Positions 1 to 13,000 of a stretch of 64,000 bases of DNA are shown one piece after another. Position numbers and translations under genes: made by a program. Position 1 is the first letter of the stretch. Each line of letters opens with the position of its first letter. This DNA is from Antitrichia curtipendula (Eukaryota > Streptophyta > Bryopsida > Hypnales > Leucodontaceae). The stretch lies in contig OX579636.1 in assembly GCA_951230915.1 (NCBI GenBank), positions 22,937,567-23,001,566 of the forward strand. Reading direction: 5' to 3'. The notes below the pieces were generated by a model that saw nothing but the letters and a program-made list of their open reading frames with translations, did no database searches and was not told the DNA's origin.

Positions 1-501
1 AAAAGCGTAAAATGTATATTGTTTACTGCAACATTACAACTGTTGGAATTAACATTTTTTTATTCCATAATTAAATTCTTAACAATTTCGTGTTTTGAAT
101 CATTCTCTACTTCTTTCTGTAACCTATTTTTTTCCTATATGTTGTACAATTCAAAATAATCTGAATTTTTTCAAGCATGTAGCCAAATTGCTTTGAAGAC
201 TAAATCCAAGGAGTAACCACAATTTTGGACATCTTTCATGTAAATGTGACCTTGTGAAGTGCAACTGTCTGGTTTTTAATAGGGTCAAAAAAAGATTTTT
301 TGCCAATTCAAATGATAATATCTTGCAATCTACTAGGTGGAAAATTCTGAAATTTTTTCTACATATTTTCAAACAAGTTCACTACGAGATGCTATGGTTA
401 CATGTGTCCAAAAATGTTTTTTTTCTGAAATTTGATACTTGTACTAGAAATGGCAATTTTGAAGTGCTCTTGGTGAAAACATAGTCTCCAACCTTTAGGG
501 G
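1..501. mobile_element. Right end of a piggyBac-type non-autonomous element (left part outside window)
   Basis: The stretch ends in CCTTTAGGGG followed by TTAA (502-505). That is the inverted form of the CCCCTAAAGG-type terminus found beside TTAA at many other places in this window. The other end would lie before base 1, so the length is unknown. No coding sequence is convincing here; the short open frames are AT-rich and look random. Assignment rests only on the shared terminus and the TTAA target. Confidence 0.4.
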
Positions 502-673
502 TTAAAGACTAAACCTAAACTTGATTTTTTATTTTATTCCATTTTTATTTATTTCTAAAGTGACTCTAAAAATTGGTTGTGGTAACTAACTCTAAACATT
601 TTCATAATATTCTTATTAATTTGGTACAATATCTATGATTCAAATTTTGATAACTTACAACATATTTTGTTAA

Positions 674-1082
674 CCCCTAAAGGACCAAGCTGCGTTTTTT
701 GGCAATATAGCGATTTTGGGCAGCTTACTACGGGTGGAGTTTTTATTTTTTATTTTTGAAAATTTTACACAAAATGTGTCCAAGGAGTAGCTTTAAGGCC
801 CAACAATTTTTGTAACTTTTGACTACATAGTTAAAAAGTTATAGCATGATATGTGGTTTTCTTTGAACTTTGGGCAGCCTGGGCAGTTCAAAAAATTTCT
901 TTAAAAATGACTTTTAGAAAAAATAAAAATTTGAACTTGGTTCTTTAGATTTATATACACATGGAAAACTTTGAATCATTCAATTTCAATATATGAGTCA
1001 AAAGTTATGAGGATTTTAAGTTTGCGGATAGTCATGGTTTTTAAAGACTTTTGTTTTTGCTATGGCAACGGCACATGGCACA
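674..1082. mobile_element. Left end of a piggyBac-type element (partner end not found)
   Basis: TTAA at 670-673 is followed by CCCCTAAAGGACCAAG, the same terminus as the complete copies at 19.9 and 25.7 kb. No matching right end with TTAA was seen before the small element starting at 1083, so the copy is truncated or interrupted. The end coordinate given is only where the next element starts. No gene was seen. Confidence 0.35.
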
Positions 1083-1410
1083 CTAAGGTAGGAGGTCCAT
1101 AAATGGACCATCTAAGGGCTAGAATTGAATTTGGGGAAGTGAAACATCTTGAAATATTTTTCAGTAAATTTTCTTTGAAAGACAATTCACCCAATTTGTT
1201 TCATATTTTTTGGGGCTTTTTTGGAATTAGTTATAAATGTTGAAGTTGAAATGGCAGAGGGCTCTAAAATGGCGCACCTCCTAAAATATACACTCTCTAT
1301 ACATTGCTGACATTGCTGAAGGCTATAAAAAAGAAATTTGTATAATTAATGTACATTTAAGGAGGTCGTCCATTTTAGAGCACAAGCACTTTTAGAATCC
1401 CCTACCTTAG
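1083..1410. mobile_element. Small MITE with CTAAGGTAGG inverted ends and an inner hairpin
   Basis: The outer inverted repeat CTAAGGTAGG (1083-1092) matches CCTACCTTAG (1401-1410). Both flanks read CA, too short to count as a firm target duplication. A second, inner inverted repeat of about 25 bp (1261-1284 against 1357-1381, few mismatches) could fold into a hairpin with a loop of about 70 bases. There is no coding capacity. The superfamily is not recognised. Confidence 0.5.
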
Positions 1411-1529
1411 CAGATTATTATGGAAGTAGAATAGGAGATCTAGATATAATCATACTCACTAATCATACTACTAAAATCATAATTCTCTCCGTGTTATCAC
1501 AAATGCTACCATTAATAATGGGGGCTCAT

Positions 1530-2073
1530 GCTTGCTATGCTACGCATTCATTGTATCACGTATTAATATTTTCAATCATGTATACATAAAAATAATATTT
1601 TCACAAAATATTATATTACAGAAGTAGAGTAGTGGTTTGCAATCACCTCTGTAATATCACTTTTACAAGCTTTTATGATTTCAAAATTGTATTGCTACTA
1701 CCAAATGATTTGAGAAATTTATTCAATTGAAGCGATTTTGGATTTCATAACAATTAAGTTGTTCATGAAGTTTTTGAAATTTACAAGTTTTTCTTTTCAA
1801 TTCACCAAGTTTTTGGGTTGCCATTGTTCGTAACATTTGAGTCAACTTTTGAATGCATTTGTGTATCTTTTACAGTATTCACCATTGCATATATTTCATT
1901 CATCATTCAATAAATTTCTATTGTACATTTTAACATATGTTTACTTATAAACAAAATTTTACAAAGATTTTCGTAATTTTTATTGAAATTTTTGTTCTAC
2001 ATTTTATCTAATACATACATTTGTAGTAAATTTTTTAATAAAATTCTAATGATGAATGCGTAGCATAGCAAGC
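1530..2073. mobile_element. Element bounded by a perfect 21-bp inverted repeat
   Basis: Bases 1530-1550 and 2053-2073 are perfect reverse complements, with core GCTATGCTACGCATTC. The interior is AT-rich with no convincing open frame. The outer right flank reads GCCAACCGCTAGTT. The CTAG just outside one arm recalls Helitron 3' ends but is not enough to classify it. A non-autonomous DNA transposon is the best description. Confidence 0.5.
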
Positions 2074-4077
2074 GCCAACCGCTAGTTATAAACTAAACTA
2101 GTGGCAATGGATTTGGACATTCGGTGCTGAGAGATGAAGAAGCAAAAGCGGGTCACTCCAGTTGCGCTCGTAGTGCTGCCAAGCTTGCTCCGCCCGGCCT
2201 GGCACTGTACATTTCTATTGTACATTTCAATAAAAAGTAAAATAAAAATCTTCAAAAACCACTATGATCAAAACTTAACATTTTGAACTTTAAGGGGGAA
2301 AATTTATTATGAAATTCACTAATATTCAATCTACAATCAATTTTAGGAGGGATTTTCAATTGGATGAAAATCATTTGTTTTGCAATGTACAAAGAACTAT
2401 TTGACCATCCACATGACAATTTTAGTCTCCTAGTTTTCTTCTAGGGATAAAGATTCAAATATTGCAATGGATAATTGAAAAGATGTATAAATGAAACATT
2501 GTCCCAAAGCACTATGTTCATCATCAAGAATATAAATGTTAGCACGTATAGAACTTATAGTAAAAATTTCAAATGCATGTTTCTATAAAATTGATCCAAG
2601 AGCATATAATTTAAGATTCATCTAGTTGCTAAAAAACAAAAAAACACTTTCTAGAAGATATATCATTAATTTAACCCCTAAATTCCTAAGGGTTTTGGAC
2701 AAAATCTATTTGTATTGTAATCTACAAGAAAACCTCAACCTTTCTGTAATTTGTATTTAAATAATAGAATGATCATAAATGTGTTTTTTTAGAAATTATC
2801 TATACAATCAAATTTGAAAAGATTAACAAAAAATCTTAGAACAATCAATTTAGAAGTCAATTTAATTTGAAAATTTCACCAAAATTATTATTTTTACTTT
2901 TGGCAATTGAATTTTGGTATGATTGGCAAAATCTATGAAGTTATCAACATGGTCTAATATGAACATCATTAATTGTATTATTTGTAATATTGATCAAACC
3001 ATAGGATCCTTAGTTCACTTATTCAAGTATATCTTTCTAAAATTTAGCCCTTCTCAAAGGTGAACTTTGTTTTTCAACGTCTTTATGAAAAAACATATAT
3101 GTCCCATAACTTGAGAAATTTAGTCAATATGTAAGAAAATCGGTTGAAATTATATCAAAAAATAACTAATAAAAAAGTTTTTATTTTCATTGTTAAAAAA
3201 ATATAAAGTGGAAGGTGGTCCTAAATAAAAGAAAAAGCTAAATCACTAGTAACTTTTACAAGACATGGAGAATTATAAATCTTAATGGTGAGAATGTTCT
3301 AATAAGCTATGTACATTTTTTTTTAAATTTCATTTTAAAATTGAGTTAAAAAAAAGACTTTATATGTTTTTTCTACCTTCATTGCTTAAAAAATAAATCT
3401 CCTCATAACTTTCATCTCAATATTTAGAATTGAATGGTTTAAATGTTTTTGAATAGGTATCAATCTACACAATCAAATAAAATTAATCAATCCCAATTTG
3501 ACATAGAAATCTAGAAAAAACTTATGACTTATTCAATGTTTATCAAAATGACAAACAAATGTTTTACATGAAAATTAAGATGATTAGCATCCCTCCCAAA
3601 AAATTCAAATCAATAGAGGCCACTTGAGTTCTCAAATAGTCCAAAGTGGTCTCCTTAATCAATTAACTTGGACTTTGTTTTTTTATTTTATTTATAAAAG
3701 TGTAACACACATTTATGAAAAACATTTCATGAGAGGTAGCTTCCTTGTGCATCCAACAATGTGCATCCATACCATCTTCCACCTAATAAATATTAGGCAA
3801 CCAAAGCTAAGCTACTAGTAACCATTACTTTGACAACGACAAATTCAAACTCCGCTACTTGCAAACAGTAAAGAGTTGGAAAATGATCTTGAGCTATACG
3901 AATAGATTATGAGGAGCCCTTCAAGAATAGAAGGTCAATTTTTTTTTTTAATTTGAGAGATTTGAGGGAGAATTCTTACCGTAAACTCATAACCGAAGTT
4001 TTAGCACAAGCAAAGAAGGCATTTGAAGCATTGGTATAGTACCCTCAATTTCATCTTAATGTCTGCAACACTAAGAA
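2074..4077. other. AT-rich intergenic stretch downstream of ATR
   Basis: No gene was seen. At 2671-2674 a TTAA is followed by CCCCTAAATTCC, probably another piggyBac-type left end, but no partner was found. Bases 3600-4077 lie directly downstream of the ATR stop and should include its 3' untranslated region. Several AT-rich candidate polyadenylation motifs occur near 3680-3800 on the minus strand, none decisive. Confidence 0.5.
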
Positions 4078-7000
4078 TTAAAACCAAGCCATCCACCATA
4101 TGTACATTTTGGAGAGATTACTATGTGATACAGCCTCAGCAATCAGCCGGTGGGCTTGGCCTTCTACTGATAGTGGTAGGGAAGGTGCAGCCCCAACGCC
4201 AACCACCACTCCCTGTAAACGCGCCTCAATATTTGCTATTGCACGCTGCATAAACACATGAATGCACAACCAAGAGAATCAGCAACGCGACAATCTACTT
4301 TCAGTTATTTCATCGGAAGCACAAGTTTATCATTGCAAGAAAAATAAGTACTTGATCTGAAGTTTCATCTACAAAAGAAAAATTTGGTCGACAGTCTTCA
4401 TCACAGAGAGTTCAGTAGAAGGGTGGGAGGGTTGGAATGAGTCACTGCATTGCAATTTAATTAGCGAAGGGTCAAAGGATAATGAGGTAGCGAGAGCACC
4501 ACAGGACAGTAAGTCCTAAATATTCTACGATGCATACGAAGATATTTAGGTAGTAGCTTGGGTGGTGAAGGAGAAACGCTTGTACAAACAACTGAGTATC
4601 TATTTTCCATGGTTGAGTGGTCAGTAACGCTCTCATTTAATTCATTTGCCTTAGAATATTCCAACGTGATACCGGTCTGTGGAAGCAATAGCAAATAAAT
4701 ATACACTGGACATTGTGCGAAAGGAGTGAAAACTTCATGTTACTTTGATGAATTCTTGATAGCAATATTGCTAATCTAAATTACATAGTATGCAGAATAA
4801 GAAGTGCATAGAAAAGGATACCTGCGCATGTGGGTTCTGCACCTCAACGCCACTCGACTTATGTGACTTGGTCCATTCAACTAGAGGATCGTGAATGAAT
4901 GTCTCCAGAACACTAACGAGTGTTTCCCGGTGTGCCCTCAAGATGCCTAAGGTGATCTCACAAACACGAAGGAACACACCCTCATACCCAGTGATGCCTA
5001 ATCCATCCACCATATTCTGCATTGCCACAAGTCAGAAGCCTGTAAGAGTTTCGAGCAGATGTAAGCCATCATGAAGAAACTGTCGAGTAACACGTACCTA
5101 ATGTCATTGAGAAGTGGATAGAGACTGCTCTCTACTTTTGGTTATAAAATGGTCACAACCTTCAAAAGCTTATCATGGTACAGTCTATTCAAAGAATACT
5201 AATCAATTAGCAAATGCAAAATGACATGCAAAATCATTAGTCAAATAAATGTACATTAATGTCTCATTCTGCTCATAACACTTACAAACGAAGGCATGCC
5301 TGAGCTTATAGCAAGTTCTTACCTGAGTGAGACGGAATGGCACGACCTCAGGTTTCTCCAGTGAGAGCCCTTTGTCAAAAAGGCAACTGAAATCAACATG
5401 AACACAGTCACCAGTTGTTGAGTCGAAAAGTATATTTTCACCGTGTCGGTCTCCGAGCCCAACAATATGTCCCACCATAGACCAGACAGCTGTTGTGTGC
5501 GCATAAGCTATGCGAGCTCTAAACCATGCTGCAGGTTCCGGAAACATGTTGAGAAACCAGCGGTGGAAAACAGGGGGAAACATTGGCAATACTTTGTTTT
5601 GGAATACTTCTGCCTCTCCTTGGGCACCTTGCTGATCATAAAGACGTTTAATGAGGGGGTTGGACTTCTGCCGATCAAACTTTCCAGCGGCCACATAGAT
5701 GTCTTGCAATATGTGTCGTAAGCCTCGTGTATGCAAGACCCACTCGATCATTCCACAATCTTCGGTGAGAGGAATGACTGCGAAAGTACGTACGTACAGT
5801 TTTCGTCGTCTGCTTTTTGCATCCTTGGAAAGGAGACGATTTATCATGGTTGTGAACTCCATCATACGAGCATCCTTCCGCAAGTCGTCTTTAGGTTTAC
5901 ATAAAAAGGGATGCTCAGTCCCGTCACTTCCAATTAGAACAACCTAAAACCATCGTCCATAATTGAGTTATTCGTAAAGTAGAGCAATAATTCAGGTTTG
6001 TGATTGAACCACCAAAAAGGCCTTGCCATCACAATTCATGAGATTCGCCCCTACTTTTTCAGTGAAACAAGGTCAGCACCCCACTTTGAATAAGTTTAAA
6101 GATAATTCTAATGTCATTAGAGAACAATCGACACATTCTTCGTATGCATCGTTGAACTGAATGACATGTTACTCTTCTACAGTTGCCAGCATTTACACAT
6201 ACCTTTTTGGGACGCTGCAGCGAGGCAAGGATCTCCACCTCATCCATGATTCCCGATATGGTCGGATAATCACCAGCTGGAAAAGGATTGTATTTTGTAT
6301 TCGACAACCCATCAGCTGGAAGACTTACTGTCAAGGCTTTCTGAAGAGGCATAATAACGCCCACGGGCATCATGCGTTTCAAGGCACTGAACTCAGATTG
6401 TATATTCACCGTCTTGGCCTTGGCCTGGCCTGGATAAAACGATAGCTTGATCATCTGATCAATCAGCACCGCAAACTGGTGGAACAAAGGTTTATCCTTT
6501 GTTGCACCATCATTCTTTGCTTGCTGAACTATTTCAGCTGCTGCTTCCCGTCTAGCTGCTACTGTGGACTTCGATACTGCCGCCATTGTCCACAGGGCTT
6601 GTTGTGGATATACCTGTCAAAATCATAGGTAAGGACTGGACCCTAAACCTTTTCCATCATAGCTAGTGCGCTAGTACCCAACTCAGACAGAATTCTGAGT
6701 GGCAAAAGCTAATGCTACTTAGGATCTCGTTCAAGTAACAAGGAGCAGAAATAAGACTCAAAATTGTAACGTAATTACATAACTTGAAGCAATTGCAATA
6801 TCAGAAACTAAAATGTCCTCAATGATCCTCCAGTAGAACTGACAGATTAGTTGCTTCACCTGTAGAACGTAGATGATTATCTGTTTGACTAACTGCACCA
6901 GTAATTCGTTCTGATGGCATATTCTTGATACCAGTTGCGACAGTGCCGTCAACCACTGATATGCTGGAAGGTCTTTGAGGCAGCCTCTCATTATGCTCAT

Positions 7001-10000
7001 TGTCTAAAGCCAAAAAATAGATTAGCTAGTCCACATGACGACTTAATTTCTTGTCACGAACAAACAGAACAGAACAGAGCAGAACAAAAGAAACAGTACC
7101 AACAAAAGAAGCAGAAACGTAAAGTCGTATCTCTCAAATCAAAACTCCTGCTGACGTGACACAGTAATGGCATGAAAGAATCGTGGTACGAACATACTCT
7201 TCCAAAGACTGTCTTCACATGTTTGGTCGCCAATGCATCTCCACGAAAATGAGTTCCAAACTCAAACCAGAGGGTCAGCAAACGAGGAAGGGCTTGAAAA
7301 AGGCACCGATGCCCTTTATGAAGCCCTTTAGCATAGAACAGTAGAGCATCTGGAAGATATGACCACCAGGGTTCATCTGCTGGAGCATGCCGCTTCTGCT
7401 TGCCTTTCTGAAACATTGGAGACAGCACATGCTCAACGAACGCGGCAAGTAAATCAATATGCAGTTAGAGATACTAAATGAAGCTTACGGGACCAGTAAT
7501 GGCAAATTTGACGACAATGACCACTCCATGCACCAGTAACACCACCCGTACCGAGACAGAATCACCAGCTCCATCTTGATTTTCTTCCTGTCTTCTCCTT
7601 GCATCAACTAACAAGTCATCATAGTATTTGGCAACTGAAAAGTAGCCCTTTTCCCATTGAGGCTTCAGTCCACGAACTTGCGCATAGAGGCTGAGGACGT
7701 CCTTTTTTTGCTTTTGCCCGGTGTGGTGCACCCAGCGAGCCAAAAGGAGAAGAATTTTGGCTACATCAAGGTCTTTGTCTCTGCGCACTTGGGTACTCGA
7801 GGGAGGTCGAGCCGAGGTTTTAGGTAATCCAGCTGCGACTTGAGGAACAGCAGATTGAGTGACCAAGAGACCACCCAATGCTGCACCTGTTGCTTCACCT
7901 AAGACCTGTGAAAAATAAAATAAAAATTAGCGGAAAACGTCACACAAACGTCCAAAATACACGTGAGTTATCTAGTTTCGTCGTTTAATAACTGCGCTTA
8001 TTTAAAGCTAACAAGAAAGAATAAATTCAAAGTTATGCCAGTTGTGCGGGAAAATCAATCATTGATACATCTTCGTTGAGGAACAAGGCGTCACCTCAGT
8101 TGGGAGATTTGAAAGTGCTTGTTGAAGTTCAGCTATTGCTCGATGACATTTCTGAGTATCCCAGAGAAGTTTTGCCATCTCCATGTGAGCGTTGGGAGCT
8201 CTCACAGATTGGGCCTGAAGGAGAAGGATAATGAGTACGAACACTGACTGTAACAAGATTATGAAGGCGCAATTACATGAAGTGAATAATTTATATCGTA
8301 CGAAAAAATAAGATGAGCTAGTACCTGCAAGATAGCTCGACTGGCAGTCTCATAATGCCCAGCTTCTCTACACAGTTTTGCATACTGAAGCCAGCAGACA
8401 CCAACTTCATCTGGCAAGCCAGTCTCATTGAATACCAGTCTGCGTAGTGCCAAGATAGGTTCTCGCGTCCAAAGTGAAGGCTGCAAGAAAGACATGTAGG
8501 GGCGAACTCAAGTCGAATCATCCTTTGTAAAATACTTTAGAATGCCTGATTTGGTCACTGAGGCGTGAAATTCTCTAACGTATTTCAACTTGAGATTCTC
8601 CATATTCAATGCTGCATCCATTGTCAACTAAAAGCTGAAGATCAGCATACCTGTGTAATTTTGAGGCGACTCTCCCAGTCTTCAACCAACTCTTCCATCC
8701 TCACGTATGGGTGTTTCCTCTGACCTTCAACAGAAGTATTCGTTCCTCCAGCATCCGTGGTAACAAGTGCACTAAAATCTTCTAGTTCCTGCAGCATATG
8801 TAACTTTACAACATATGGATAAGCACGGGAGTAGGATTCCATGCTCGCTGCTCCCAATGGAGCGAGAAGAGTTTCTCTGCAGTGTAATAAGTGCTCTGTA
8901 AACTCATCATGGTCCCTCCTTTGGAGAGCCTGCAAGATTTTTGCCAGACTTAAGTCAAACGAGATTCCTTCCGAGACATTTGTGGGGCTATTTTCATCGG
9001 CTCTTTTGGCATATTCTTCTAAAAGGTCCCACTGTCCAAGTCGCCATGCCGCTTGTAGGCCCTTTGTGCTCCATTCTTTTGTGTGATTGGGCATTCTTGA
9101 ATTCAATCCATCAACATGGGTCACCATAGCCTAGAATGTCACCCATTAAGAACAAGGAAGTCATTCGAACTGCAATAAAAGAATGGAAAATTCAACAAAA
9201 AATGACTGACCTATTAAATCGATGATCAAAGATGTCTTAGTTCCCATTTAGAAGGTGCCATAAGGTACAGGAGCTCAAGTATAAACCGGAGATCACAACC
9301 AAAAGAATGAAGAAGGCAGATGTTTCTCTAGTACCTGCAGATGTCCCATATTAAGGAGGCAATCGAGAACCCCCAAATGCCGTGTTACACTTCTGGGTTT
9401 TATTTGTAAAGCTTGCTCACAGCAGGTCAGCGCCTCACTCCAGTTTCCCGCCTTCTCATTGATCAGTATTTGGTCCTGAAGCGTGGCACACTTCCTCAGA
9501 CGAGAGATCCCAGAAAGTCCATCTGGTTCTTCCAAGCCACTATAGATATCCAGAAGAAAAGTGACATCTTCATCTGTGAAACAACCACTTTTTTCTGCAG
9601 CAGGATTCAAAGCACCAGATTTTTCTCGTACGTACGACTCAAAGTAGAGGAGAGCACGAGCATAGGCCTGACACCGGAAGGATGCGCCTGCTAGAGATTG
9701 TTTTGGGATGGCAGCTAACAGCTGTGACACGTTTTCCAAACGGCGAGCTATTCGAATGCTTTCCTGTTGTGCTTCTGCTTTAGCACTTCCACGTGTACCT
9801 TTGCTAGGTGTAGTGGAAGCCGGTGGGAGACTTGGTGCAATGAGACCACCTTGCTTGCAATCATCTAACCACTGGCCCAAATTGTCCAGCAACGTAAACA
9901 CTGTTTGAGTGCTGACTTCACTCGGCCCAGATAAAGTGCGTGTAGAGTTGCCGATTTCTTTGTCTTCGTCTTCATCTTCGTTTTTAATTTCTTCGTCTGA

Positions 10001-13000
10001 GAAAAATTCAGAGTAGAAGGTATAAACCAGAAAGCTCATGAGAAATTAACCATGTCGAGTAGTCACCAAATGTTGATCTACCCTGGAAGTCCTACAACAA
10101 CCCAAATACCAATGAATACAGAACATGCTGAATGAAAATTGTAAGGGATTAAATTCTCACCTGTTTTCAGAACGGTCAAAATCTCTTGTGTTACACCAGC
10201 TCTATCCTCTTCTGAGCCATCACAAACAATATTGAGGACCAAGTAGGGTAAGAGGTATAAGGCAGTTCCCATGTCAAATTTCACGACTCCTCCGCAGGCA
10301 GGGAATATTTCTGCTCTTCTTCCCGAAGCTTGAGGTATCAACCGTTTGATCCAGAGATACATCCACCGCCTGAATGTCATTCCAGAACGAAAAATAGGAC
10401 GAGCCTGCGACGCACCTCGCGGTTTACTATTGTTAATGTTAAGACGGAATTTTGATGTCAAGCATGGAGTGATGATCTCCTTCACGTCGTCCGGAAACCT
10501 CTGCCAGAGCTTCTCACCGCTTTCGATCGTCATAGCAGATGCTTCCCCGAATTCATTTACGCTCGTAGTCGGTTTCCCTGACCTTGAATGGGGGATCCTA
10601 CCTGCACCTGTTACTGTCCCTAATCGACGTCCAGTAAGAGCTGCTGCTGCCTGACAGCCGTGCAGCTTGAGCAATTCTTGGATAGCGAAAGCAGCATTGT
10701 CCTGAATATAAGTTTCCGAGGCCGCACGGAGTACGGGAGCTAAATGCTCAGTGATCAATTCAAAAACCAGATCCTCATCCGTACGTTCGATCCTCGACCT
10801 TCGGCGAAGGTCCACCTAGCATTCCAAAATCAAATATCACCATCTTGAGCAAGAGACCTAGAAAATTCTGCATATCTATCATGACAAACAATAGGCGGTT
10901 CTACATGTAGTCCATTCACTTCAGAAATAGAAACTAACCTGCAGCTTAACAGGGTCAACTGCCCCAAGCTCTCCCAAACACAACGCACATGCCATCCTCA
11001 ACTTCTGGTTCATAGGCGTGCGAGACTCCTCCACACAACCCCGCATCAGTGCTGTGACAAGACGGCTAATAACATCTGCGTCCAAAGAATCCTCCCCAAT
11101 CATCATCACTGCAATTTCTTTCCGATGCGAACACAGTACTACGTTAAGTTCGCTGGCTGTCATGTACCGCACACTCAAACTCTCATGCCGTAATCCCTCC
11201 GTGGCTTGTTTGAGCTGGTCACGAAGACTCAATAATCCACGAGCTTCGTGAAGAACTGAGTTGACTCTCTCAAGTGCTGGAATACTAGGGAGAAGGGGAA
11301 GCTCCCTCGCTTGACCCTCCAACAGACGTCGGTTCTTTATTACAATCTCTTCCAATATCTCCACGACAGCATGCAGGTGCGGGGCCGGCTGCCCCTCAAG
11401 ACAAGGAGTCAATGAAACCACAATCTGGCAGGCCACATTCTTGAGGTGTGTTGAAGAGACCTATCACAATACGCACTGATAAATCAGACAGATGAGTGGT
11501 GTACATGAACACCCCGTTAAAGAACAGTCAGCAGCACATCCCGACACATGGTCGAACAAAATCAATAGGTAATTTGTCCCTGGGTACTCAAACTAATGAA
11601 GCTAAGCAGCTAGACATCGTCAAGAATGAGAGCACAGATTAACATTGAAGTGGAAATTACCCGAGCAAGGGTCCGAACAAAGGACAACCACACTCGCAAC
11701 CCTTCCTCTTGCAGAACTGGTTCTTGAAGGGTCTGAGTGAGCAAGGCCATGATCTTCGGTACAAACCCACATAAGTGTGGACCAATCATGTCCACTAAGT
11801 GGATAATGCACCGCAGACCTTTGATTCGACAGGAATCATCTGCAGATCGTAATAGTTTTCGATCGATACTATTGAGGATTCCTACAAAATAGGGTCTTAG
11901 GAAATTTGGAAGGTCATCGGACCCAGTTACGATACTTGCTACTTCTTGCATCATGGGCACAACTCTTGCCGACCTGGAGAACAAGAATCCCCATTCGAGA
12001 TTTAGAAACATCCACTTTTGTAGAGGAATGCATTCTCCAACAATAGTACTGTTCAGGAAGGTCGAGAGGAATGAAGTGCCATGGACTAAACAGCAAAGCG
12101 ACAGTCCGTAAAATCTAGGAACAACAAATTTAAAAAATCAATTATCAAAGATGCAACTTGAATCTGAAGACGCTTCAAACAAACTCCAGGGCATTTTACC
12201 TTCGAAGACCATCGTCATTGTCAACATCACCCAAGAATCGAACCAACTCATCGAGGAGGGCTGGTAAAACCCCTGCAAAAATCTCACTGGTAGGGACCTC
12301 TGTTTGCGCCTCAATAAACTGGAGGGCGGCAGAAAGTTGCTCTCCATCAGCTTGCAGCAAAAGAACGGATAGTATCTGGTGACAATAATGGATAAGGAGG
12401 ACTCCCAAGTCAGTCTCCAACAAGATAGCCAACTCATGCAAAGTATCTAATGCCGGTTGGCTGTGCTGCTGGTCTTGCACAAGCTTGGGAAGGATCACCG
12501 GGACCATTTGTTTCAAGAGCTCCTTCAACTCAATGCGCATGATAGATAAGGAAAATTCTTGAACCATGTCAGGACGAGCAACAAGCCTGCTCACTAGATA
12601 CTCAAAAAGCTCATCACGTATTGTATCCACCATTGCCTGCCAGAATCAACAACTTAAATATTGAAATATGGATAAGACCTCAAAGCAGTGAGGCACTTAC
12701 ACATAGTGACTCGATCAGAAGTATGCGCTTCATATATCAAGCAAAGAAAAGCTCTTGGAGCATTTTCAAAGACCCAAGAATCAGTCGGCCGAAACGGAAC
12801 TATGTGTTTGTCTCATATTTCTAAAAACAACACATCACAAAGTCCTTAATGTTCCAATCCAAATTTTCTCGTTGCACAACCTAAAAAGAGTACATTAGAC
12901 TTCTACCAGAGAAGCATTGCATGAAACAAAGTCCATAAAGATTCTAACAATGACGATCTTCAGAATATTAACACGCGAATAGCGACACATGATACACGTT

